Shown: one piece after another, positions 36,739 through 49,992 of the stretch
Layout of the letters: the number at the start of each line of letters is the position of its first letter
How positions within the stretch are numbered: position 1 is the stretch's first letter
NCBI GenBank assembly: GCA_900660155.1
Contig: CABFPE010000196.1
Coordinates: 546,974-610,973, forward strand
DNA from: Hofstenia miamia
Lineage: Eukaryota; Xenacoelomorpha; Acoela; Hofsteniidae
DNA: 64,000 nt
Reading direction: 5' to 3'
Made by a program: the position numbers and the translations under genes
Notes under the pieces: model-generated
Seen by the model: only the letters and a program-made list of their open reading frames with translations
Databases searched by the model: none
Told to the model about the DNA's origin: nothing

Positions 36739-39700
36739 ATCATGAAATTTTTTGATTAAGTGACGCAGCCCAAGCAGTCCTACACATTCAAGATCATCTA
36801 AATCAGCGACACAGTTCTAACCCCTAACAACTCTGCGTCATTGAGAGAATAAGTGCAACCATAAACCTTACATTTCATATTCATTTATAGTCCTAATTAG
36901 ATAGACCACGGCTCTAGCCCCCTAGCCCTGTTTTCAATAGCAACCTTTCGACATCAACACAGCCCAGAATGAAATTTGCCAAGAAAGATTCAGCGGAAAC
37001 ATAAAGTTGTATAGGTTTACTAAAACTAAATATTTCAGTACGACTGATTACTATTGACGACCAATAAATTCTATAATGAGCTTTGTGGCATCGACAGATA
37101 ATGTATACAAAAAATCTGACCCGGTACAGTCCATGAACGGACCCGGTCAAATAACCACTCTGATCATATAAATATATACAGCATTGACATGCTTGCTCCA
37201 GAACCTATGAAATCATGTTTACCCTGTTCGAAAAAATCTGGGAAAATTCAATGAGCGATTAAGTAAAAGCTGTGTTATAACTTTGGATTAAGAAACTATT
37301 GTTCACTTCAACTAACTTATTTTGAAAAGAAAATACTCCTTGTTCATATTAAAATGGTATTTAGGGAGTTACTACAAAAAATATTCCTTCTGATATCAAA
37401 ATGACAATTCCAACAAATACTATACAATAGCACATTTAGGATTAAAATATAAAGCAACCAGCATTTAGTGAAATGAATTTCTAAATTTTTCTAAAATTGG
37501 CGTACAATTAAAAAAAAACTAGGCCTTGAAGCGGATCGTAGAATTCCTGTTTGTTTGATAAATATGAATAACTTTGATTCATTTCCCTAAAGATATTTGG
37601 GTTAAAAAGAAGCTATATCATATTTTAACTCAATCCATTTATTGCACACCAGGATCCAATGCGAAAACAAAAATTGTGATGTAATAAAGCATTGTGATTA
37701 TACTTAACCTAAGAAACCGTTTGTCTGCAATTAGAATAGGGATAGTCTTAACTACCATATTAAAGACAATTGTTCTATGAATAATTGGAGGCAGGGTTGC
37801 AACCAGGTCAGAAAATACGACCTAGTGATCCATGCAACCCGGATAAGACTCAAATGACAGTTTTTTTTAGAATTTAAGACATTGAGTTGCTTGCAGGGCT
37901 TTACTAAGAGTACACCTGCATAGACATTGACATGAAAAACTCATCACGCTGGTATTCACTGACATTCGAACGTATCACTTCCCATTATAAAGAGAATGGT
38001 TCTAACATCTTCCATTGTTTACATTGTGAAGTAAAAACTATCGAAATACTTTTTATGAAATACTAGCAAGTCCAAATGGTCGTTTTAAAATATAACTCTC
38101 TTCCATTTGTAAATATTCATGAAATTTTATAATTTAACTCCATTCTATTTCTGGCAAAAACGGACTTAGATTTAAATCGAATTTCGAAGACTTAATATTA
38201 ATTGAATATTAAGAAAATACAAAACAGGGGTTTACAAATAAACGCAATCAAATCCGAATCCAAATCTAATTTGGAGTCTAATTCGAATCTTGGTGCAGTA
38301 CAGCGGGGCATTAGACAATTCTGGTGGAATGATAAAATTTTTTAATAAAAATGATTCACTTTGTGTGAAATACATGAAACACATTTCTCATTTGAATTCT
38401 TCTATTGTAGAATATTCCAATAAAGTCGTTTTTGAATTGTAACTACTTACAACAGATGTTTTTGTTATGATGGAAGTTATTACGTAAATCAATTTATATT
38501 CCAATATGCAAATACATTGCCTGAATATTCGGATTCTAAGTAAAACAAATGAATTCTATTACAGAAACAAATAAAAATGAACATAAAAAAATATGAAAGC
38601 AATAAAACTATCAAGCATGATATCTGTTGAGATGACTTTATTGAGATAGGCCCCTTTGTGTAATATTTTAATCATTTGCTTATATAAATATCAGCCTGTG
38701 ACTCAGTAGGCCGGAAGGCTTAAGGAAAAAATGGAAACTATGACCTGGCCGACCCACACACAAATCCCTAACCCGGTGACCCAGCTAGAAATCTGATTAG
38801 AGTTATTGAATCATTTTTAAAAACGGCAAACGGAATCTTCCATCATCACTATGTACGTGAAATATGAATGTTCTACCATTCATGAAAAAGGGCTGATCTG
38901 GTTGTAAGCAATGACACTGTTAGTTCCTAATGAATTTCAGATAACTTGAAACAAACTAGGCTGTTTTGAATGATTTAGACCACATGTTTGCAGTTCCGTA
39001 TTCATGATATAAAAGCAAATTTTCGCTTTGCATTCACTTTCGCGACAATACTGTCGTATTTCCTAAAAAGTTCTGCTAACGATTATTTAATTTTATCTAT
39101 GGAAATAAATTTTTGCATTCACAAAATTCGCTGTTTAAATTTATTAATGCAATGAACAAATATTGGATGATTCGTTCGCGCCTTGCAGTCAATCAAAACT
39201 AAACGATGAGTTTAATCTGATTTGTATTCTGTCTGGAAGACTGCTTTGCAAGGCAACTGTTGATGTTAATATATATTTACAGCATTAAAAATCCGTCATT
39301 TAATCAATTGACTAGCAGCTTTAGTTCATTGATTTAACTACTACTTTAGTAGAAGTGAAATAGTTTTAAATCAAGGCGTTTATTTAGCAATTTCTAAATA
39401 AGAAACAATGAAATTTCTTAATTATCCAGCATTTCTAAATAAACTCAACTTCATTTGAGGGATTATTACAAAAATTTCGGAATACTTCCACATGGACACA
39501 TCATACTTCTGATAATTCAAATTAAATATTTGCAAGAATGGTATAAATTTGATTTTTAAGGTTCATTATGGAAACATTGGTTTCCACATGAGAGTTAATG
39601 TGTTAAAATAAAACATTAAATGAAATATTTCCTTTCAATTTTAAAATATAATATCAAAAGCAAAATATTTGACAACACCTATTATATTTTGAGCGGCTTT

Positions 39701-40016
39701 TATTGTTTAAATATTTGGTTATTGTTTATTGATTAACCCTTCGCTTCTGTGACGGTTTTATGAAGGAACAATAACTTATGCCTGTTTCAAGACATTGAAG
39801 TCTATTGCGAGCGATAACATCCAAATTACTGGAAATACATGTGCTCCTTTGAACAATATCTGTTATATATATTTCGAATTCTATTTTTAGTATAAATAAT
39901 AACATAATCAACTTAGAGTATATACACAATCCAAATTAATTAAGCTAAATGTTTGTTATTATAGCAGCTATGCATTGATGCGCATGCATACATACACTCA
40001 TATATATATATATATA

Positions 40017-40850
40017 CCAGGTACGGTAAAAAAGTAACGAGATATATTGTGCGAAAAGTGTGTGCAATAGACATTTATAGTTTGCTCTTCAGCATTGCGT
40101 AGTGCTTCTGCAGTGCGAAGTGGCCATTTCAGCAGTATATGACAAGCGTACACATTTTCACACGCTCTTTTTTCTGTTTATCAAATAGCAAGTCGTTATC
40201 TCAAGCAATAAATATTTTAGTTGCTCTCTACTGTAGCAATACAAAGGCCAATGAACAACAAAAGAACTTGGAAAAATTCTAACAGTGTGGCTCTTGATTT
40301 ACTCCAGGAGACCATTGAGGCTCACAAAAGTTTCAAGGGAGGAAGACTGTGTGTTGAAGATGAAGTTGGAGGTCATTGTTAAGCAAAGCACCGAGAGTGT
40401 GAAACAAAAGGAGTTGAGCGATCACTATTTGACTGTAAGACTAGTTACATGTGAATTTAATATAAGCAGCAGGAGAGTGTGGACAATCACTAAGAGTGGA
40501 GATGATAATTTTATAATATAAGACATGTCTATTTCATCACGACAATGTCTCATCACATGATGCATTGAACATCCTGGAAATCCTTGCTAAAAATAACATT
40601 GCAGTTTTGGAAAATCGCTTTAGTTCCCTGATCGGGTTGCCAATGGTATTTTTTGTTTTCCAAGCTCAAAAAGAGCAAGATTTAAGAACAGAAGATATAA
40701 AAAATGTCGTAACAAAGGAGTTCTGAAACATCTTTTGCGTGAAAATTTCAATGATCCCAGCAAAAGCTTCTTCATTTTTTAGACTTCTATCAATAGCAAA
40801 CTATGCAGTCTGCAAAAATTCTAAAGCGTTAAATTGCTAGCTGTAATTCT
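40017..40850 (+). pseudogene. Decayed mariner-family transposon
   Basis: The left end (40017-40046, CAGGTACGGTAAAAAAGTAACGAG) looks like a mariner terminal repeat. Transposase remains lie in two frames: SFKGGRLCVEDEVGGH (like the FKxGRExVEDxxRxGRP block) and SDHYLTVRLVTCEFNIS (like LTVRELAEELNIS in the second helix-turn-helix), then LFHHDNVSSHDALNILEILA (about 40527-40587) with the second catalytic Asp of the DDxD triad. The third Asp (SPDLAPxD block) is lost, and a stop follows VTKEF. An internal deletion and frameshifts are evident. No right terminal repeat was found. The element transposed by cut-and-paste into TA when active. Confidence 0.8.
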
Positions 40851-41032
40851 ATATTTGTTTTTATTCATGATTTTAATTCTTTTTGTGAACATTTTAAACA
40901 AAAAAAGATGAAAATGTTTATATAAATCGAGATTATTTATTCATAAATTGTTTTTCATATATATGCACACAAAGCGATTCTATGAATTATGAACTCAACA
41001 AATTGCCTTCAAAAATAACAAAGCGCCTCTAA

Positions 41033-41130
41033 TAAATAAATAAGTAAATAAATAAATAAATAAATATATAAATATATATATATACATATATATATATACA
41101 TATATTTATATATATATATATATAAATATT
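41033..41130. repeat. (TAAA)n then (TA)n compound microsatellite
   Basis: AAATAAATAAAT units merge into TATATACATATATA units. Confidence 0.95.
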
Positions 41131-41841
41131 CAAATTATATTGCAGCCCATCAGTGAACTTTGAAACTTAGCATATGAGGTTATATTGAACTGCTAAATTT
41201 CATGTTAAATTTTTATTGTTGCTCTATTATCATAATATTGTTATGACTGACATACAATTATTAGTCAACTATTTTATTGTCTCTGCATTTGTCAGCTATG
41301 ATTTATAATTAGTCAATTATTGCAATAATGTCTTACAACCAAGTTTAACTTTAGTGGTAGAAATAATATTTAATCAATTTGAGCAAACAGCAACTAAATT
41401 CGAAATAATTTGCACACAGAGTTCATCCACAATGATGGCCTAGATCAAAAGCTGAAAGTTAGGTTTTCACAAATTAGGGAAACCCTATTACATAAATTAG
41501 GTCTGAACTAGGATTTCCTAAAACTCCGGTCTATCCAACGCCATATCTGATACATTGATATATATATAAACTAAGAGAAGAAAATTTTTACATCCGACTA
41601 AGATCAGAACATCATAAAATAGGAGAACCAATAATAATTAAACAATCAAACAAAGATCAATTATTGAATAAACAACTAAGCATGATATCATTGAACTTAT
41701 TTAAGAGCATACAATATAAAAATATATAAAGCGTAGTTTATTGTAAATATATTTAGTTTTTTACCGATATTTTGTACTGATGATGTTTTATATAAACGAA
41801 ACCGGTCTATCTTTTTCATAGCGTCTATGCTAAAAATGAAT

Positions 41842-41923
41842 TTATATATATATATATATATTTATTATTATTTATATTATATCGATGTAAATTCATTTAT
41901 TATATAAATTATTTAAATAAAAN

Positions 41924-41954
<31 letters not shown>
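41842..41954. repeat. (TA)n tracts with an ambiguous base
   Basis: Two TA tracts (41842-41860 and 41924-41954) separated by AT-rich sequence. Base 41923 is an n. Confidence 0.9.
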
Positions 41955-41957
<3 letters not shown>

Positions 41958-44630
41958 CGGTATGTACAAATATGAGGTGCAAATGCAAATTTTTTCCAAA
42001 GTTGAACTAGGAATTATTAAAACTAAAAATTTGGAAAATTTTACTGGTTGTTTATCTGGACCATGGTCTGGGAATAAGGTTTTTAAATAAACTTGGGAAA
42101 CAAGATAATTTGTTATCGCTTGGTGTTCTAATTTTGAGAACCTTCGTGTAGAGGCTTACGAAATAATTGCGCATGGACTGATTTTTAGATTTAGATCCAC
42201 TCCAAATCCATTGAATTCGTATTAATCAATCCATGGAGTCCCATCCCCCCGATTCACTAATTTGTATAAAGAAAAACAGTTTTATTTTGACTGCGACAAA
42301 AGTAAGATATGCTATATACAAAAAATTAGTAGTGTTCGGCGGTATACCATATCACTTCCATGTCGTTGTATTTTGTCAGATCTTTTTGTACAAAAAATCA
42401 CTTACATTATACTACATTATGCTCTCATAATAAATTTGCTTGAAGCTATATTTGTAAAAGAGAATGAAGAAACAATTAATAAGTTTACTGCCAGTGGGAT
42501 TTTTAAACGCTACACATAGAATCTTGCAAAAGAAAAACAATAAAATTTCGAACTGGAATTTCTGTTTACCCCAAAAAATTTGAAGAATAGAAAATCTGAG
42601 AGATTCGCAACATATCTTCATGTGCAAGGACACTTTCAATATAAAATTCTCTATAGTAAGCTCTACTATTGAACTAAAATGTTGGATCCATGAAATATTC
42701 ACGAGATCCATGGATCGCATTTTCAGAGCCAAATCCAAGGAAATGTCTGCCCCTTTTCAAAATGCTCAGGCATAATTTTATATTAGATTGTGAAATACTT
42801 AATGAATTTAATTAATATTTATTTAATATAAACTGTCAATGGGAAAACAGTTTCTAATTTTTTGTAGATAAAATTTGTTCTACATTGCTTTGAATCATGA
42901 ACTATTCTGGCACAAAACTTGGATTTAAAACAATGACGATTTATGTGCAATTACTCAAACATCTAAAATATAATTCAAAGTTTCTACTAATGATCACGAT
43001 GTTTTTTGTGCTTTAGGAGATGCTACATTGAACATCAACCCCTCTGATTTTACTATGTTTTAATGTGATCTTCTGCAAACTAAGCGCTCATTCAAAGCCT
43101 CAGATACTGAAATCACAAATACGAAATAACGTAACTAAACTGACTGTATTCTCCCTGCAACAGTGCTGGAAAAAACTACTCAGAATTTTTCTAAATAATT
43201 TTTAAAATACAAAAATGGGTATTTAACATCGGGGAATATTAAGATATTTCAATTTAATTGCGATTAGAGTGTTTTGCATGTTTCATGGTATCCATTATTT
43301 CAGATATAAATTCTACATAAAAAGACAGGATAATAAGAACAAAGGTTCATTTTTGCAATAACATCAGACACTGCATAATAGATAAAGTTTAATGAAAATT
43401 ATTGTTAATAACTTTAATGTATATATTGCATAATTAATTAAATGATCGGCCTTAACAGCTGGATGCATTTTACAATAGGTCTACGTAGTAATGTACAATC
43501 AAATAAAATATTCTAGGCTCAATTTTACCTGATATTTTGTGCAAATTATCGATAAAAGCAGAATTTTAAATGTATAATTAGTCTGGCTCATGAATATAAA
43601 TGGTGCATTCGCAAATACTATTAAATTTTAAAGAGAAAAACTGCTTTGTAAATTTGAAATTGCGTTGGACTATAACATTCCCCATGTCCAAAGTATATTG
43701 ATGAAGTTGTTAATAAATAAATTCGTGAAATTTATAACTCCTGCATATTTAAGTCTAAAGGAGTACTTCACATTTCCTAAATCCTTGTCTAGATGTTAAA
43801 TATTACTTATTATATTCATTAGAAATATTAAGGCAAAGTCAGAACTGTGATTGCCTAAAACTTACGTCTCACGATTGTTTCTTCAGCACACGAGGCCATT
43901 TTGCTATCAATTTCTCTGTTAGTAACCACAATCCGTTTTTATGAAATCTAATTGATTTTGCTTTCTATTTGTATTCGCGGTTAGATAAACCACGGAACTT
44001 CCTTCTTGATGCAAACGTTCTATTATCCAACATTGTTTAATTTTTTTAACCATAAAACTTTTCTCAACAATGAGACGACGAAAGGAATACATACCACTAT
44101 CAAATTTGACTAAACGTGAGACATCATCTTAAGTTGATTCTTGAAATCCTAGTTTTGGTTTATATACATTATACATTTATATTAATATACCTCTAAAGCA
44201 AAAACTTAAACTGTCGATTGCCTAACTACATATGAAATACATACGAATAAGGAAGTCGAACTAGTTGCTGGCTTGGGCTCAGACAAAAATAAATTGGCAA
44301 GAAAGCCATTAAAATGATTACTAGAGTAACGTTTTGTATATAGGTATATTAAGACATAACTCATGGAATTATTAATGACTTGCTCACGCGATGCTTAACA
44401 TTTAAAATGAAAATGAAAATTGAATTTATACTTTTCTTCTTTATTTAGACATACCAATGCGCGACGAATACTTGAATTATACTAATTTGAATGCAATTAT
44501 AGGCAACAAAGGAACCATATCTGGTTACAGGCCCATTGAAATTTCGTTATCATGACTTTCCGTTACCATATACATCATATATATATATATATATATATAG
44601 CCATTATATAACTAGTATATAGTGTATGTA

Positions 44631-44849
44631 CTATTCAAAAATAGGGGCGTATAATGAGTGCTTGTGTCCCATGTTTGTTTTTATATAATCGGTATTCATG
44701 GGTCTAATTGGTGTCCAAATACAGGTATTACATCCACCACAAGTGAGTGGCATTGCAAAATACATGTACTCGACGTGCTGAAAATATCTAAGAAAAGGTT
44801 TTACATCTGCAACTCTGTGCAACCAACAATGTGAAATTAAGGAAGGCAC
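44631..44849 (-). other. Possible terminal exon or element fragment, unrecognised
   Basis: A strong acceptor (AACATCTTACAG) precedes a 71-residue open stretch rich in Cys, His and Trp, including LTCGGCNTCIWTPIRP, ending in a stop at 44631. No family is recognised. It sits about 210 bp beyond the 3' end of the gypsy relic, on the same strand. It may therefore be element sequence rather than a host exon; the other frames also read plausibly. Confidence 0.2.
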
Positions 44850-45059
44850 TGTAAGATGTTAACAAATATTTTATTATGAACTGTAAAGCTACAGTGTATA
44901 AAATGTACAATCAACAAAAGGTACGCTTAACAAGCACCGATCTCATGAACTCCCTGACCAAGCATTTGTTGCAAGTTGCAGGGTACCTATAATGTGTAAT
45001 GATTATTACTACCAATATAACATCTTTCCTTTCAACTTTTGAGTCAAGTGAATCTGTGA

Positions 45060-46391
45060 CGAGAATCAATAGGGCATCCAAAAAACTGGGGTGGTTTTCT
45101 TATATGCTGGTTCGTCCTCTCCTGTATTCACTGCTTGGACTGACATATCCTTGAGCTTCATCCTTCTCTTTATAGTTATCTTCTCGCTCTACTTTAGGAA
45201 GGTCTTCAGTTTGTAGAGGTATATAATCGAAGTCACTAAAATAGGTGGCATGCTTTGCAAGTTCAGGATGGCTTCCTAAATAAATCAAATGGCGTCTATT
45301 CCTTCGAATAATGTAAATATTTTTCCGAAACATGTAAGACCTGGGAGCTTTAGTTTTCCCAATTATTGTTTTAATGCATTGCCTAATGATACAACACGAA
45401 GCCTTGCTCCTGGATTTAGTTCTTGTAATTTACGTGTTTGTCGATTTTCTTTCGTTTCTTTTAAATTCAGTTTACGAAACTACTTTTGGTATGAGTACAC
45501 TCCTTGTCATAAGTACCTTTAAACGTATGCGCCGACTAAGGAACATGGTGAAAGATAAAGGCGTGTTGTTGTAGTCCATTCTGTAGTCACAATTTTCTTG
45601 AAAATCTTTTTGAATGTCTTAACTTCTCTCTCGGCCATTCCATGGGATTGTGGATAACGAGGACTACTGTATGATACAATGATATCTAGACCTTGTGCAA
45701 AGCCAAAGGGATTGTCATCTGCGACAATCTAATGTGGAATTCCATGTTTTGAAAAGATGTCTTTTAATTTTCCCATTACTGCACTTGCACTTTTTTCATG
45801 TATCCAATAACTTTGGAAATATCTGGAGTGGTAGTCACCACATATAAGAAATGTGTTTTGTTTGAAACTTCTGAAATATCGATCAGAATTTTATGAAAGG
45901 GAAGTGGTGGTCTTTCATGGTGTATTAGTGGTTCCTTCTGATTTTGATCTTGGTGCATTTTACACGTAGAGCATTTTGTTACGAAAGTTTCTATACCAGT
46001 AGACATTCGCGGCCACCATACAAACTGCATTGTAAACTTCTTCGTTTTATATATACATGGGGGCTCCATGTACAGTTTCAATCACTTGTTGGGGCCTTGG
46101 TATTGGTATATAGACACTGCAGTCACGCATGAGGATGTTGTCCTCGTGTTTAATTTTCTCCAAGTTCTTCTGTTCATTTGAGGTAAAAGGTTTTTGATTA
46201 GACCATATTGTTCTAATATACCTCATCAAATTAAATGAATCGGAATCTGTTGACAATTCTTTGCGAATTAACTTGCGATTAAGATTTTCCTATTTATGAA
46301 TGGAGTAGCCACTTCTGCGTAATTTGGTATAAATTCAGATAAATAGTTGATCATACCCAGAAGTATTTGTAGAGATTGCTTGTCACTTTTT
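45060..46391 (-). pseudogene. Ty3/gypsy-like pol relic: RT end and integrase
   Basis: In minus-strand order: KSDKQSLQILLGMINYLSEF (about 46286-46390), the RT-RNase H junction that resembles FLGMVNYxxKFIPN; then (46256-45776) an integrase zinc-finger region ending CSTCKMH; then DISEV near the first catalytic Asp; then (about 45730-45630) VSYSSPRYPQSHGMAEREVK, which contains the third catalytic residue (Glu in AERE). Several stops and frame changes are present. No LTR was found on this side. The upstream part of the same element continues at 47451-48150, beyond an inserted LINE. Confidence 0.8.
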
Positions 46392-46394
46392 GCA

Positions 46395-46398
<4 letters not shown>
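46392..46398. repeat. Target-site duplication of nested LINE (3' side)
   Basis: GCATACT (plus strand), repeated at 47444-47450 on the other side of the insert. Confidence 0.7.
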
Positions 46399-46442
<44 letters not shown>

Positions 46443-46450
46443 TACTACTA
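46397..46450. repeat. (CTA)n microsatellite (LINE tail)
   Basis: About 17 CTA units, with one CTT near the end. Read on the minus strand it is (TAG)n at the LINE 3' end. Confidence 0.95.
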
Positions 46451-47443
46451 GGCTTTATTAAACTGTAGATAAGTATACAATAATATAGAATAACATAAAT
46501 ATAAAAAGCATTATTAATATTTACAAAAATTAAATGATTTTTTGCAGTTACTGCATAAACATAAAAAGAATCGTTTACATCCATTACTTTCATGTGAATT
46601 TTCTAAAAATTCATAAAGAATATCGTACATTTTCTTTTTGCTAATTTTTGGATTTCCAAGGAAATCAAAGTTGTATTTCTGAATTAAATAATTCCCAATG
46701 CAGCAAATTCTATTAAAGTACCAATTATCACTAGTATTTTCACATGTTTGGAAGTATCAATCTGAAGATTTTCAGTTTCTATTTTATGCGCTATGTATGA
46801 AGAATTGATACTCATTAAATGAAACTTGTGGAAGTTAAATTTCATTTTATTAGTTGCAGCCCATTTTATAATTGTTTCAGTATCAACTACTAATTCTTGA
46901 AAGTTATTGTTTGAAATCTTCACATCATCAGCAAAAATGTAGCAAACTGATTGACAACAATTTGGTAAGTCATTTATAAAAGCTAAAAATAGTATTGGAG
47001 CTAAAATTGTAATAATAAAGCTCTTTGATACGGTATTACGAAATTTTACCACTTGTCGATGATTTTTCAAGTATGAGGCTAATAATTTTAAAAAATTTCC
47101 ACCAATTTTGAATAATTGGAGTTTTTCAATTAATTTTCCATGTGGGACTTTATCAAATGCTTTGCTAAAATCCATATATAATGTAGATATGATTTTATTT
47201 TCATCAAATTCTTTATAGACAACATCTAAATATGATAATAATTGATCTTTTATTGGTAAAACCAAATTGATTATTTGATAGAGAATTTCTTATGATGGGA
47301 TAAAGATTCCAAAATATAATCCTTTCAAATATGAGTCCAATCTTAGGCAAAATACTTATTGGTCTATAGTTCTTAACATTTGCTTTACATCCACTTTTTA
47401 AAATTGGTGTAATATAAGATCTTTTCCATATATTTGGAATTGA
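46399..47443 (-). mobile_element. 5'-truncated LINE inserted in the gypsy relic, (TAG)n tail
   Basis: On the minus strand the insert begins within an RT at SIPNIWKRSYITPILKSG and NYRPISILPKIGLIFE (stop and frame change), then a 193-residue frame (47265-46684) with STLYMDFSKAFDKVPH (palm A), a damaged PQG block followed by APILFLAFINDLP, and FADD (catalytic YADD-type). It ends in a TAG trinucleotide tail (46399-46450), the kind of simple-sequence 3' tail left by target-primed reverse transcription. A 7-bp duplication (GCATACT) flanks it. Only about 1 kb remains, so no ORF1 or endonuclease is present. It cannot move on its own. Confidence 0.85.
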
Positions 47444-47450
47444 GCATACT
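47444..47450. repeat. Target-site duplication of nested LINE (5' side)
   Basis: GCATACT, matching 46392-46398. Confidence 0.7.
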
Positions 47451-48150
47451 TCTTGATCACTTCAATCTTTGTTTGGTCAGGGTGAAACCCGCGATCACTT
47501 AAAAGAAATTTCATATACTTAACTGTACTTTTCGTTTATTGAATTTGATATTTCTTTCCAATGCGTGTTTTAATATTGCTTTAAGTGTTTGGACATGCTC
47601 TTCTTTTGTAGCAGTTGCAATACAAATGTTGTCATGTATGACATTCTCAGTATTTCCGAATTCTTTATCGATCATACTTTGCGACTTGTCAGATGCTGAT
47701 ACCAATCTAAAAGGTAATCTATTCCAGCAATACCGACCAAGGTGAGTATTAAATGTGCATAGTAAAGCTGATTGTTTTGTGAGAGGAATGTGCCAGTAGC
47801 AATTGGATAAATCTACAACTGTAAAAAAGAATTCTCTAATCCTGGTATTCGCGGTTGATCTGCTTATTTAGTCTTATTGTCAAATGTTAGTCTTAAGTCA
47901 CCGTTTAATTTCTCTACAAAAACCATGCAACCGACCATGATGTTGCTTCATCTACTTTTGAGATAATCCTAGTTTCACGAGCTGCTATAATTTGGTTTTC
48001 AGTCTAGGTTTCAATGAAAGATGGTATCTTCTTGACAGATGCATTATTGGTTTTCCCGATGGATCCAATGGTATCTCATAGCATGGAGTTCTGCTATTAT
48101 ACATAGGCAAAGCGGCATTTACCTCCTTCCCGAAGAAGGCCATGAAATTA
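47451..48150 (-). pseudogene. Ty3/gypsy-like RT relic, upstream part
   Basis: The minus-strand frames contain YEIPLDPSGKP (the entry segment to gypsy RT, before the palm), then SKVDEATSWSVAW, and, in 47705-47511, NTENVIHDNICIATATKEEH, equivalent to the catalytic YxDDxxVxxxTxEEH block with the first Asp changed (IHDN). KRKVQL and GFHPDQTKIEVI follow and lead to the LINE insertion point. Frameshifts and stops are frequent. Together with 45060-46391 it represents one element. Confidence 0.75.
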
Positions 48151-48177
48151 ATTTAATTGGCTCTCATCTTTCGTCGA

Positions 48178-48444
48178 TCAGATTTTGTGCGTCACAAATT
48201 TTCTGCACGGAATACAAATAGCCTTCTCCGGGAAGCGCATCGCCTCCATGTATAATAGCAGAACTCCATGCTCATACATATCTTCAACTTTGGCATAACC
48301 AGAGAATACATCCTTATACTTTTTTTTAGCAAATTCGATAAAAGAACTCGTATTGGCCCGTGTGTACTCTGCATACTTATTGCTTTCCGGGCCGAATGCG
48401 AAAAGGGCGGGTGCTACTTGAGGATTTGATTGAATATATTTCAT
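48178..48444 (-). other. 88-residue frame at the rearranged upstream edge of the gypsy relic
   Basis: Open but not recognised. Its 3' part overlaps an inverted 25-bp copy of gypsy sequence (48248-48272, against 48080-48104), so it is more likely rearranged element DNA than a gene. Further upstream, 48500-48610 is less AT-rich and may be gag or leader sequence. Confidence 0.2.
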
Positions 48445-49992
48445 TGCATTCTGATCTTAAACTGAACACCTAGTATTCCTGATTTCATCGATGTTTCCAG
48501 ACCTAGGATTTCGGTGAGGGTGTCAACGAGGTGGACATTTCATCTCGAAGGGCAATGTCCGTCTCCCCTCCATTTGTACGCCACTGTTGCAACAACTTTG
48601 TTTATTTTGAACGCAGGTTATAAAATGTCAAGAGTTGACTTTTTTTATTACAATTAACTATTAAATGAGAATAAAAATCTTCCGTAAGTTAAAGTCGTTA
48701 CTTAATTTAAAACCTGAGACTTATTACATGTAAAACCTCATACAAGTAAACCTGCAAACATAAAATTGTATCTAAATCTCTTGGGTGCAATGCCGGCCCA
48801 CAACATGAATTAAATATGAAAAAAGTAAACCTACATGAACGGTTAATGGAATTTTTATTTTAACTGTGCCAATGTTTGGTATAAGATAGTCAATTTCATT
48901 GCATTTTTATTTTTATTTTGTAGATCATTTAATAAATATACTCATTATTAACAATCTCAAATCAATATAACATTAATCATAAAGTTACGTACCAATTTAA
49001 AGGAACATTACTATGGATATGATATACGACTCGTATACATATAAAGGGGACGTCACCCTTTTGAAATTCCGCTAACGAGTCGCTTTGTATTCATCGATAA
49101 AAGAAAACGAATTAAAAAATTTGGAAATTTTGAAATATTCTAGATTTATTTGTGAATGTGATGATTAATGTATGCACTAAGAAGAGCCTTTTTCAGTGTG
49201 ACCGTTGTGTGAGATTTTTCACACAAAATGACTCAACATTACAGTAAACGTCTGTAGTGTCACACAACATGTACAACACACCACAACAGAGCAATAAATT
49301 AATTTTAAAGAAGCATATGAGTAGAACGGAAATAAAGAATTTTTTTGAGAAACATAATATAGCTGCTATTGCCATTAAATAGATTAGATTTTTAAGCTGC
49401 TGAAATTCTAGCAATCACAATTCCTATAACCACCGCTACAGGTTTTCTGCTTAAGTGCCTTATTAAAGAAAGATATGAATATGAGCAGAATTTAATAAAA
49501 GCTTAAAATCTCTTTTTCGAAAATTCATATAAGTAAGAAAAGTACTGAATATTGTATTTTCATTATTTCTATATTTTCTAGGACGTCCGAACCTTTTCTG
49601 AGTTAGCGTAGTTCAAATTTTCGTTTAGAAAAAATTAGGTCTACAAAAACAAACAAGCAATATGTACGAATATTTTATCAATTAGCATAAGTTAAACATC
49701 ATCCCCTTGTTACCAATCAAAATAATAACGATTTTCGTTTTTAATGAGAATAAAGTACAAAGGGCAGAAACAGAGACGTTTACTAAAACTTACGAATGCA
49801 AGGAACCCACAAAAGCTAAGCTCAGAGAATTGAAAAACAATGAGACCTATCTAGCCTTAATCCGTTAGGAGTTAAATATTAAGCCTACATGTTACATCGA
49901 AACCTAAAACTGTCGAAAAATATATGCTAACACACTTCATTTATGTAAAATATTTTAAAGCCCAGAGGAGCACAAGCTCATCACTTGTGTGA
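48445..49992. other. Intron DNA, no recognised feature
   Basis: AT-rich, short frames only. No LTR for the neighbouring gypsy relic was found. Confidence 0.45.

Noticed and set aside
42233-42738. Overlapping frames of up to 108 codons on both strands
   Set aside because: They read open in several frames at once, show no known motif and lie in the repeat-filled intron.
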